The notes under the pieces are model-generated. The model ran no database searches and was not told where the DNA came from. It worked only from the letters and a program-made list of their open reading frames with translations. A stretch of DNA of 56,879 nucleotides from Candidatus Acetothermia bacterium JdFR-48 (GTDB lineage Bacteria > Bipolaricaulota > Bipolaricaulia > Bipolaricaulales > Bipolaricaulaceae), in the NCBI GenBank assembly GCA_002011425.1, contig MTNJ01000001.1, positions 1 through 56,879 on the forward strand. The letters run 5' to 3'. Positions 27,007 through 34,186 of this stretch are shown piece after piece. Both the position numbers and the translations under genes were made by a program. The first letter of the stretch is position 1; every line of letters starts with the position of its first letter.

Positions 27007-27826
27007 AAGAAACGCTCTCGCCGGTTCTCGGATGACGGAACGTCATCTTCCACGAATGCAGCATCAGCTTTCCCTCTCCGCGGCCGTAGAGAGGATCTCC
27101 TACCACGGGGTGGCCGATGGAAGAGAGATGCACCCTGATCTGATGAGTCCGTCCTGTCTTGGGACGCACCAAGAGGAGCGTCAGCCCTTCCCCGCGTTCT
27201 AGGACCTCGAACTCCGTGATCGCTTCCTTCCCCCCCGCCACTATTCCCATCCAGCGGGGACGATGGGGGTCACGACCGATGGGTCCCTCGATCACTCCCC
27301 GATCGGGCTCCACCTCTCCCGCCACCAGCGCAAGGTACTCCTTCTCCACCTCACGGCGCTGAAACTGTCCGATCAAGCACCGATGGGCTTCTTCGGTCTT
27401 CGTCAAGACCATTACACCGGAGGTATCGGCATCTAAGCGGTGTACGACCCCTACCCGGTCACCATTTCCCCCACGGAGCTTCACCCCTTGGGCCAAGAGC
27501 GAGGAAACCACGGTGGGTTCGCCCTCTCTTCCGACTCCAGAATGAACTGCTACTCCCGCAGGCTTGTCGATCACAAGAATTTCTTCGTCCTCGTAAATGA
27601 TGGGGATCTTCACATCCTTTTTGGGAGAACGTTTCTCCGGGATCCTCACCTGGATCAGCACACCCTCCACCGGTTTGAAGGAAGGAGAGACGGACCTTCC
27701 TTCCACGGTGACGAAACCTTCACGGATAAGTCGCTGCACCCTGGCACGGGGAAGGCCCAGCTTCATTGCGAGCCAGCGGTCCAGCCGCTCCCCGACTTCC
27801 CCATCGTAGGTGAAGCTCCTTTCCAT
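26957..27826 (-). CDS. RluA-family 23S rRNA pseudouridine synthase
   Basis: 289 residues. An S4 RNA-binding domain (RLDRWLAMKLGLPRARVQRL, residues 14-60) is followed by the catalytic domain. Catalytic Asp lies in VVHRLDADTSGVMVLTKT (about residue 135). PKTGRTHQIRVHLSSIGHPV and the closing GDPLYG are standard. It converts specific uridines of large-subunit rRNA to pseudouridine, most like RluD; site specificity is not visible. The 5' end faces rimP across a 54-bp gap. Its 3' end overlaps the pgsA 3' end by 50 bp, so each transcript runs antisense to the other. Confidence 0.94.
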   Translation of the reverse strand: MERSFTYDGEVGERLDRWLAMKLGLPRARVQRLIREGFVTVEGRSVSPSFKPVEGVLIQVRIPEKRSPKKDVKIPIIYEDEEILVIDKPAGVAVHSGVGREGEPTVVSSLLAQGVKLRGGNGDRVGVVHRLDADTSGVMVLTKTEEAHRCLIGQFQRREVEKEYLALVAGEVEPDRGVIEGPIGRDPHRPRWMGIVAGGKEAITEFEVLERGEGLTLLLVRPKTGRTHQIRVHLSSIGHPVVGDPLYGRGEGKLMLHSWKMTFRHPRTGESVSFSAPPPPEFRPWLGGA

Positions 27827-27840
27827 CTCTTCCTCTTCTT

Positions 27841-27868
27841 TTGTGGGTATCTTGCGAGAAAGTATAAT
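27841..27868 (+). promoter_or_regulatory. Leaderless promoter of the rimP-nusA operon
   Basis: TTGTGG (27841-27846) and a perfect TATAAT (27863-27868) with a 16-bp spacer. ATG 27881 follows 12 nt after the -10, leaving at most about 5 nt of leader and no Shine-Dalgarno. Confidence 0.6.
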
Positions 27869-27880
27869 GCCTTGAAAAAG

Positions 27881-28339
27881 ATGATTCGCGAAAAATTAGA
27901 TAGTTTGCTGAAGAGGGCCCTTGAACCGCTGGGGTATGAGGTCTATCACTGGGAGCTTACCTGGCAGGGCCGCAAGCGCAAGTTGGTCATATACATTGAT
28001 CGTCCTGGCGGGGTGACGCTGGACGACTGTGTCCGCGCGTCTCGAGCGATCGACGCATTGCTCGAGGTGGAGGACCCCATTCCGGGCTCTTATGTGCTCG
28101 AGGTTTCCTCCCCGGGTGTGGAACGGGGCCTGTGGGAGAAATGGCACTATGAACGGGCTTTGGGGAAGATGATAAAGCTGGACTTGGCTAAACCGGTGGA
28201 AGGGAAGCGACGTCTCCGGGCCGTGCTCCATCGGGTGGTGGACGACGAGGTGGAGCTCGAGGTGGAGGGGAAGGTGGTCTCGGTGCCATTGGGGGATATC
28301 ATCAAGGCTCACGTAGTCTACATTCCGGAGGGATCATGA
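27881..28339 (+). CDS. rimP: Ribosome maturation factor RimP
   Basis: 152 residues, the usual length. LLKRALEPLGYEVYHWELTW opens the N-terminal domain, IYIDRPGGVTLDDCVRASRA is the family core, and LEVSSPGVERGLWEKWHYER is the diagnostic motif. The C-terminal SH3-like barrel follows. RimP helps 30S subunit assembly. ATG 27881 is chosen because the family starts there and a TATAAT lies 12 nt upstream; a longer opening to 27440 lies antisense to the RluA gene. It overlaps nusA by ATGA. Confidence 0.95.
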   Translation: MIREKLDSLLKRALEPLGYEVYHWELTWQGRKRKLVIYIDRPGGVTLDDCVRASRAIDALLEVEDPIPGSYVLEVSSPGVERGLWEKWHYERALGKMIKLDLAKPVEGKRRLRAVLHRVVDDEVELEVEGKVVSVPLGDIIKAHVVYIPEGS

Positions 28340-29253
28340 ACGTAGACTTCCTGGAAGCATTGGAGGAGATGGCGAGGGAGCGAGGGATCGAACGTGAGGT
28401 GGCCTATAGTGCTATGGAAAAGGGACTGGCCGCGGCTTACGCCGCAGAATTTGGGGGATCCCCGCCCGAGGTGAAGATCGACAGAAAATCTGGTGACATC
28501 TACGTCAACGGCGAGAAGTTCGACATCTCGCGGCTCGGCCGTATCGCCATGCGTCGGGCCCAGGAGGTTTTCCGCCAAGAGGTCCTCCGATACCGACGCC
28601 AAATGCTCTACGACATGTACGCCTCCCGCATTGGGGAGATCGTCACCGGCACTGTCCACCGCTTCGAAGGTCGAAATGTCTGGATCAATTTGGGCGAGGC
28701 TGAAGCCCTGCTCCCTGAGAAGGAACGCATTCCCGGGGAGCGTTACATCATGGGCCGCAAGATCCGGGCGTACCTCTATCGGGTGGAGAAGACCCAGGGG
28801 GATCCCCGGATCTACGTGTCAAGGGCCCACCCAGATTTCGTGGTAAAGCTCTTGGAGCTCGAGGTCCCGGAACTCGAGCAGGGGTTGTTGGAGGTCGTGC
28901 GGGTTGCCCGGGAACCTGGGGTGCGAACGAAACTGCTTGTGCGAGCCCTGGACCCACGGATAGACCCCGTGGGCACATGCATTGGGGCAGGGGGCGTTCG
29001 TATCCGCATGGTCACCCGAGAGCTTTCAGGGGAGAAGGTGGACATCATCCGATTCAATGAGGATCCTCGGGAGGTCATAAAAGGGGCCCTCTCCCCGGCC
29101 AGTGTCCTTTCCGTGGAAGTTGATGAGACGGAGAAAAAGGCTCTGGTGAGGGTGCCAGAGAAGGACGTCCCCCAGGCCATTGGAAAGGACGGCCACAACG
29201 TCCGCCTCGCTGCACAGCTTTCCGGGTATGACATCGAAATCCAGCCCGCCTGA
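28336..29253 (+). CDS. nusA: Transcription factor NusA with shortened N-terminal domain
   Basis: 305 residues. The RNAP-binding N-terminus starts FLEALEEMARERGIEREVAY. An S1 domain (IVTGTVHRFEGRNVWINLGE) and two KH domains follow, with VGTCIGAGGVRIRMVTREL and the final QAIGKDGHNVRLAAQLSG. VAREPGVRTKLLVRALDP links S1 to KH1. Compared with typical NusA, about 40 residues between the IDRKSGDIYV strand and the LGRIAMRRAQEV helix are missing. NusA controls pausing, termination and antitermination. It ends at KH2 without acidic repeats. It overlaps rimP by ATGA and is not followed by infB. Confidence 0.93.
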   Translation: MNVDFLEALEEMARERGIEREVAYSAMEKGLAAAYAAEFGGSPPEVKIDRKSGDIYVNGEKFDISRLGRIAMRRAQEVFRQEVLRYRRQMLYDMYASRIGEIVTGTVHRFEGRNVWINLGEAEALLPEKERIPGERYIMGRKIRAYLYRVEKTQGDPRIYVSRAHPDFVVKLLELEVPELEQGLLEVVRVAREPGVRTKLLVRALDPRIDPVGTCIGAGGVRIRMVTRELSGEKVDIIRFNEDPREVIKGALSPASVLSVEVDETEKKALVRVPEKDVPQAIGKDGHNVRLAAQLSGYDIEIQPA

Positions 29254-32035
29254 TATCTCTCCCCATGGTAGTCCTATAGAACGAGTCCTGGATCGTCTGG
29301 CGGTCCTTATCTTCAGACGGGCTGAGCTGATCTTTCTCCTCGCCGCAGCCATTTTTCTCCTCTCGCTTCATTACACACGTTACCTGCCCCTGAAGAGCTC
29401 GGTATTCGATTTACTCCCGGCCGACGATCCTCTCGTCACCGCTTACCGGGAAGTGGAAGCCATCCTTACCCCCGCCGACTTCGCCGCCGTCCTCCTCATT
29501 CTCGAGGACCCGCCGGACTCCTCGGAAGAGCGCGAGAAGGTCCTCTTTTCTGCCGCCGAGCGTCTCGCCCGAGAGCTCGATGACCCCGAAATCCGACGGG
29601 TGAGCTATCGTGTAGGAGAGGGGGTCGAGATTCCCCGGGAGCTCCTCCTCTTCTACCAACTGGACTCCAAGGCGCTGGGGCGTTTACGTGAGATCGCCCA
29701 GGAGGTGGTCTCCCTCTTTCCTCCGCTTGAGAAAGGGTCCCTCCAGGAGGTCTCCGTCTTCGCGCGCGTGGAGGAGCTTCGCAAGCTCCTCGAGAACCCA
29801 CTGGAGACCGATGTGCAGGAACTCCTTACCGATTTGAGGGATCTCCGAAGCGACGTTCACGCGGTGACAAAGCTCATCGCACACCTGAAATACCTTCCCC
29901 GCCTACGGGCGCTTCTGGACGAGGCCGCGGGGATCATCTCTGAGCTCCTCGATCGTCCTCCTCCGAAAGCGCAACCCCTCCTCTCTCCTGATCGCACGAA
30001 GCTCCTCGTCCAGATATGGCCTCGGCGGCCCTCTTACACCGGCGTTGCCTACTCTCACAAACTGACGCGGATCATCGAAGGTGCAGTGGCCCGGGCCCGA
30101 CTTTCGGAGCTCGGGGTGCGAGCTGGCATCACCGGGAACTACGTTGCAGTCTCCCAGGGACAGAGGCTTATCCAACAGGACCTCACCCGCACCACCTTCA
30201 TCTCTTCGGCAGGGGTATTTGTCATCCTCCTTTTTTCGTTGGGATCTATACTCGGGGTCATTGTGACCTTAATTCCCCTTCTCGTTTCGGCCTTTCTCAC
30301 CATCGCATGGGCGAAGTTCAGTGTGGGAGGGTTCAATCTGATCACGGTCTTTTTGCCGGCCCTGGTCTTGGGGCTCGGCGTAGATTACTCCCTACACCTC
30401 ATCTCACGCATCATGGAAGAGATCAGGAATGGAGAGAGTTTTCCTGAGGCCCTGCGGATCGCTATTCGCACTAAAGGGGGTGCCTCCCTGGGTGCAGCCC
30501 TCACCACCGGCCTTGCTTTCTCCTGTCTCCTCCTCGCCCGTTCCCTCGGCCTCAAGGAGATGGGGGTCATCATGGCATTGGGGATATTTATCGCCCTGGT
30601 CATCTCCCTGCTTGTAGGCCCCGCCACTCTCGTCCTCCTCTACCGGGCCTCCGGAGAACGGTTTCGGCCCCGGGGCCTGGGATACGAACGGAGGCTCTTC
30701 CACCCCTATAGGCTCCTTCTCAATAACCGCTGGGCAGTAATTGTCCTCACGGTGCTACTCACTGGGGCTGTCTCATATCAGGCGAGTCAAGTCAGTTTCC
30801 GGTTTGTCCCGCAAGAACTTTCCCCCACCACAGAGGCACAGAAGGTGGCATCGGAGGCCTTTCGGGCCTTCAGTGGGGAGGTAAGTTTTAAAAATGACTT
30901 CCTCGTCTTCGCGCCAGGATCACGAGAGTTGGACAAGATAAGTGCTGAACTCAGGGCCCATCCTGGAATAGGGACGGTGCATTCGCTTCGGGACCTCCTT
31001 CCCTCGGAATTACTGCGGGGAGAGGTGACCTTTCAAGAGATCCCTCTACAACCTTTGGATGTCCTCCTCTCCCTTTTGGAAGAGAACGTGGACCGTTGGA
31101 CGGAGAGAATCCGCGAAGCGCGAGAACTTGCGGTCCTCCTTGCACAAGGTGAGCTCTTCACGGCGATCCTCGGGGCGGGGGAGGTCGCATCCGAACTTTC
31201 CGGGCTCGTGAATGGCCTCCTCAATCTTTCCACCCTCATGGCGACTTACGATCCCGTCTCTTTGGAAGCGGACACCCGGGCCTTACGTGGGGACTACGGG
31301 GTCATCGAGAAATTCTTGCGGCACCTCCAAGCCCTTCCTCCGGAGGGAGAACTTCTGCAGCGGATCGTAGAGGTCCTCCCCGAGGACTTGAAGGCTTATT
31401 ACAGTACTCCGGAGGGAAAGTTCGTACTTCACGTGGGGATGAAGCCCGGTTATCTCGAGGGGGAGCGGTTGGACGAATTCATCGGCTGGCTCGAGGAGCA
31501 AGGGTTTGACTACTTCGGTTTTCCCGAGGTTCGGTTGCGACTTAAACATTATATGCAGCGAGACTTCGCCGTATCCACTTCTCTGGCTGCGGGGCTAATC
31601 CTTGCTGTTCTTTTCCTTAATTTTCGTAGCTTCAAGGTGGGAGTCGTGGCCCTGGTGCCCTTGGTCGTGGGATACGTGTGGATGCTCGCGGGAATGAAGT
31701 TCTTAGGGATTGATTTCAACTTCATCAACATCTCTATCTCCCCCCTGCTCATCGGGCTCGGAGTGGACGCGGGAATCCACATGGCACATAGGATCCTCGA
31801 GGAAGGGAGGAACTCGGCCGCGGTGGCCCGAGGCGCAGCCTCCTCGGCCATGCCAGTAGTCGCAGCAGCCCTCACTACCATGGTGGTTTTTGGGGCCCTT
31901 CTCTGGGCAAACACCCCTGGGTTGCGGGTTTTGGGAACATGTGCCCTCCTGGGACTTGGGTTCTCACTTGTGGGGAGTTTGCTCTTTGTACCCGCAGCTC
32001 TGGTTCGAGTTGAGCGATCAGGCAGGGGGGGATAG
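29228..32035 (+). CDS. MMPL/RND-superfamily transporter (Patched-like)
   Basis: About 935 residues from ATG 29228, overlapping nusA by 26 bp; a TTG at 29180 would overlap further. Twelve membrane segments fall in two halves. Each half has one N-terminal helix, a large periplasmic loop and five helices with sterol-sensing-like motifs, for example FLPALVLGLGVDYSLHLISR in the first and SPLLIGLGVDAGIHMAHR in the second. Both carry the Gly-Val-Asp-Tyr/Ala motif on TM4 used for proton relay. Such proteins move lipids or hydrophobic compounds outward; HpnN and archaeal homologues are nearest by memory. Its place inside the nusA-rny operon is odd. Confidence 0.85.
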   Translation: MTSKSSPPDISPHGSPIERVLDRLAVLIFRRAELIFLLAAAIFLLSLHYTRYLPLKSSVFDLLPADDPLVTAYREVEAILTPADFAAVLLILEDPPDSSEEREKVLFSAAERLARELDDPEIRRVSYRVGEGVEIPRELLLFYQLDSKALGRLREIAQEVVSLFPPLEKGSLQEVSVFARVEELRKLLENPLETDVQELLTDLRDLRSDVHAVTKLIAHLKYLPRLRALLDEAAGIISELLDRPPPKAQPLLSPDRTKLLVQIWPRRPSYTGVAYSHKLTRIIEGAVARARLSELGVRAGITGNYVAVSQGQRLIQQDLTRTTFISSAGVFVILLFSLGSILGVIVTLIPLLVSAFLTIAWAKFSVGGFNLITVFLPALVLGLGVDYSLHLISRIMEEIRNGESFPEALRIAIRTKGGASLGAALTTGLAFSCLLLARSLGLKEMGVIMALGIFIALVISLLVGPATLVLLYRASGERFRPRGLGYERRLFHPYRLLLNNRWAVIVLTVLLTGAVSYQASQVSFRFVPQELSPTTEAQKVASEAFRAFSGEVSFKNDFLVFAPGSRELDKISAELRAHPGIGTVHSLRDLLPSELLRGEVTFQEIPLQPLDVLLSLLEENVDRWTERIREARELAVLLAQGELFTAILGAGEVASELSGLVNGLLNLSTLMATYDPVSLEADTRALRGDYGVIEKFLRHLQALPPEGELLQRIVEVLPEDLKAYYSTPEGKFVLHVGMKPGYLEGERLDEFIGWLEEQGFDYFGFPEVRLRLKHYMQRDFAVSTSLAAGLILAVLFLNFRSFKVGVVALVPLVVGYVWMLAGMKFLGIDFNFINISISPLLIGLGVDAGIHMAHRILEEGRNSAAVARGAASSAMPVVAAALTTMVVFGALLWANTPGLRVLGTCALLGLGFSLVGSLLFVPAALVRVERSGRGG

Positions 32036-32078
32036 CATCAAAGGATGAAAACCATTCTCTTCTGGGAAAGGACTCAAG

Positions 32079-33605
32079 ATGACCTTCATCATACCGATCG
32101 TCTCTTCCGTGGTCTCCCTCCTTTTGGGGGCGGGCCTCGGGCTCTACATCGCCCTGCGCAGGCAGCGGCGGGTACGACAGCGGGCCCAGGAGATCATCGC
32201 CGCCGCGGAAGAGGAGGCCGAACGGATACGCAGGGAGAGACTCCTCCAGGCCCAGGAGGAGATAAGGAAGCTTCAGGGGCGAGAAGAGGAACGTCTTCGA
32301 CGGCGCGAACAGGAGCTCTCCGCCGCCGAGGAGAGACTCCTTGTGAGGGAGAACCGACTCCGTAAACGCGAAAGCCAAGTCGAGTCCCTCGAGGAGCTCC
32401 TGCGTCAGCAAGAGGCGGAGGTCCGTCGGCTCCTGGAGAAAGGGCATGCCCTCCTCGAGGAGGAAGAGAGGCTCCTGCAACGCCTGAGCGGCTTTACCCG
32501 TGAAGAGGCCAAAGAGTACCTCCTCAAGCTCGTTGAGGCCGACGCCGAGAAACACTTCGCCCAACGGGTCGCGGCAGTGGAGCAACGTTATCGCCAGGAG
32601 GCGGAACGCTTGGCGAAGGAAATCCTCGCCACTGCAGTGCAGCGCTATGCCGCTGAATATGCCGAAGAGAACACCGTCTCCACTGTTCCCCTCCCTTCCG
32701 AGGAATTCAAGGGGCGCATTATCGGTCGCGAGGGCCGGAACATCCGTACTTTCGAGGCCCTAACCGGTGTCGACGTGCTGGTCGATGACACCCCCGACGT
32801 AGTGGTCCTCTCTTCCTTCAACCCACTGCGGAGGGAGATTGCGCGTCTGGCCATGGAGAAGCTCATCGAGGACGGTCGCATCCACCCCGCTCGAATCGAG
32901 GAAAAGGTACGTCGGGCTAAGGAACGCATCGAAGAGATCATCCGCGAACACGGTGAGCGAGCCGCTTTCGAGGTGGGGATAGAACTCTCCCGGGAGCTGG
33001 TAATGCTTTTAGGGCGCCTCCATTTCCGCACGAGTTATGGCCAGAATCAGCTTCAGCACTCCCTGGAAGTGAGTTATCTTGCCCGTCTCATCGCCGAGGA
33101 ACTCGGATTGGACTCCAGCCTGGCCAAGCGCGCCGGGCTCCTCCACGATGTCGGCAAGGCGCTTGATCAGGACGTGGAGGGCTCCCATGCCCTCATCGGA
33201 GCAGACCTCGCTCGTCGCTACGGGGAAAGACCGCTCATCGTGAACGCCATCGCCGCCCACCACGAGGAGGCGGATCCTGTTTCGGTGGTCGCGGCCATCG
33301 TTCAGGCAGCCGATACCCTCTCCGCGGCTCGCCCCGGGGCGCGGCGTGAGACCTACGAGCGTTACATCCAGCGGCTGCGGGAACTCGAGGACCTCTGCCG
33401 CGCATACCCCGAGGTGGCCGAGGCATATGCTCTGCAAGCGGGACGTGAAGTGCGGGTGGTGGTGCGTCCCGAGCGAACCACCGATGAGATGGCCTCCAAG
33501 TTAGCGTATGATATCGCGCGTCAGATCGAGGAGCAGTTACAATACCCTGGCGAAATAAAGGTTACGGTCATCCGGCAAGTACAATATATCGAGACCGCCA
33601 GGTGA
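32079..33605 (+). CDS. rny: Ribonuclease Y
   Basis: 508 residues in the standard order: an N-terminal membrane anchor (IIPIVSSVVSLLLGAGLGLY), a long charged coiled coil (about 25-190), a KH domain (KGRIIGREGRNIRTFEALTG) and an HD domain with AGLLHDVGKALDQ and NAIAAHHEE. It is a membrane-bound endonuclease that starts mRNA turnover. The end, VKVTVIRQVQYIETAR-like, matches the family. A GGAAAGGACTCAAG leader precedes ATG. spoVS follows 12 nt later, a conserved neighbour of rny in many bacteria. Confidence 0.97.
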   Translation: MTFIIPIVSSVVSLLLGAGLGLYIALRRQRRVRQRAQEIIAAAEEEAERIRRERLLQAQEEIRKLQGREEERLRRREQELSAAEERLLVRENRLRKRESQVESLEELLRQQEAEVRRLLEKGHALLEEEERLLQRLSGFTREEAKEYLLKLVEADAEKHFAQRVAAVEQRYRQEAERLAKEILATAVQRYAAEYAEENTVSTVPLPSEEFKGRIIGREGRNIRTFEALTGVDVLVDDTPDVVVLSSFNPLRREIARLAMEKLIEDGRIHPARIEEKVRRAKERIEEIIREHGERAAFEVGIELSRELVMLLGRLHFRTSYGQNQLQHSLEVSYLARLIAEELGLDSSLAKRAGLLHDVGKALDQDVEGSHALIGADLARRYGERPLIVNAIAAHHEEADPVSVVAAIVQAADTLSAARPGARRETYERYIQRLRELEDLCRAYPEVAEAYALQAGREVRVVVRPERTTDEMASKLAYDIARQIEEQLQYPGEIKVTVIRQVQYIETAR

Positions 33606-33617
33606 AAGGAGGTAGTC

Positions 33618-33932
33618 GTGAACGTCTTGAAGATCGCGGCGACTTCAAATCCCAGCGCAGCAGCGGGAGCTTTGGCAAACACGATCCGCGAGTTCGGCGT
33701 GGCGGAGCTCCAGGCTATCGGCCCCAAAGCGGTGAACCAGGCCGTCAAATGCATTGCCATTGCCCGAGGGTATATGGCCCCGAGCGGTGTAGACCTCTTC
33801 TTCGTGCCTTCCTTCACCGATGTAGAAATTAATGGTGAGATGAAGACTGCCCTGCGCTTCACCGTTCGCTCCCGGACGCCGGTGACCAGCCTGCGCCCCC
33901 GCACCCGCGGAGGGGGTGCCAGCGAGTTCTGA
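33618..33932 (+). CDS. spoVS: Stage V sporulation protein S (Alba-like)
   Basis: 104 residues. VLKIAATSNPSAAAGALANT and QAIGPKAVNQAVKCIAIARG match SpoVS along its whole 86-residue core. A basic tail (TSLRPRTRGGGASEF) follows. SpoVS has an Alba-type fold and probably binds nucleic acid; it affects sporulation in Bacillus but occurs in many non-sporulating thermophiles. GTG 33618 follows AAAGGAGGTAGTC. It sits directly after rny, as in many genomes. Confidence 0.96.
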   Translation: MNVLKIAATSNPSAAAGALANTIREFGVAELQAIGPKAVNQAVKCIAIARGYMAPSGVDLFFVPSFTDVEINGEMKTALRFTVRSRTPVTSLRPRTRGGGASEF

Positions 33933-34186
33933 AGAGGAATAAACCGGGGCGGCTATCCCCCTGGCTCGAAGCCCTGAAGGGCGTATATCTGATAAGTCAA
34001 CTGGGCCTAACGGTGGTGTTTGGGATTCTGATCGGTTGGGGGTTAGGCTGGGGGGTAGACCGCCTCATAGGAAAGGGAAAAATCGCCCAGGTAGTGGGGA
34101 TCTTCTTGGGCCTTATCGCCGGTTTCCTGGGCGCTTGGCGCGAACTCAAACTCGCCTTGGACAAGCGGGGTGAAGGGGAGAAATGA
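33929..34186 (+). CDS. AtpZ/AtpI-like small membrane protein, probable CTG start
   Basis: An 85-codon frame overlaps the spoVS stop and reads WLEALKGVYLISQLGLTVV, FGILIGWGLGWGVDRLIG, IAQVVGIFLGLIAGFLGAW, then RELKLALDKRGEGEK. Two membrane hairpin helices with a Gly-rich WGVDR loop are typical of the AtpZ/AtpI family (Mg/Ca uptake or c-ring assembly helper of F-type ATPase). No ATG, GTG or TTG lies upstream in frame before a stop; CTG 33929 is the only candidate, with GGAGGGGGTG upstream. Its TGA overlaps the next ATG. No ATP synthase genes are in the window, so it is an orphan. Confidence 0.65.
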   Translation: MKRNKPGRLSPWLEALKGVYLISQLGLTVVFGILIGWGLGWGVDRLIGKGKIAQVVGIFLGLIAGFLGAWRELKLALDKRGEGEK

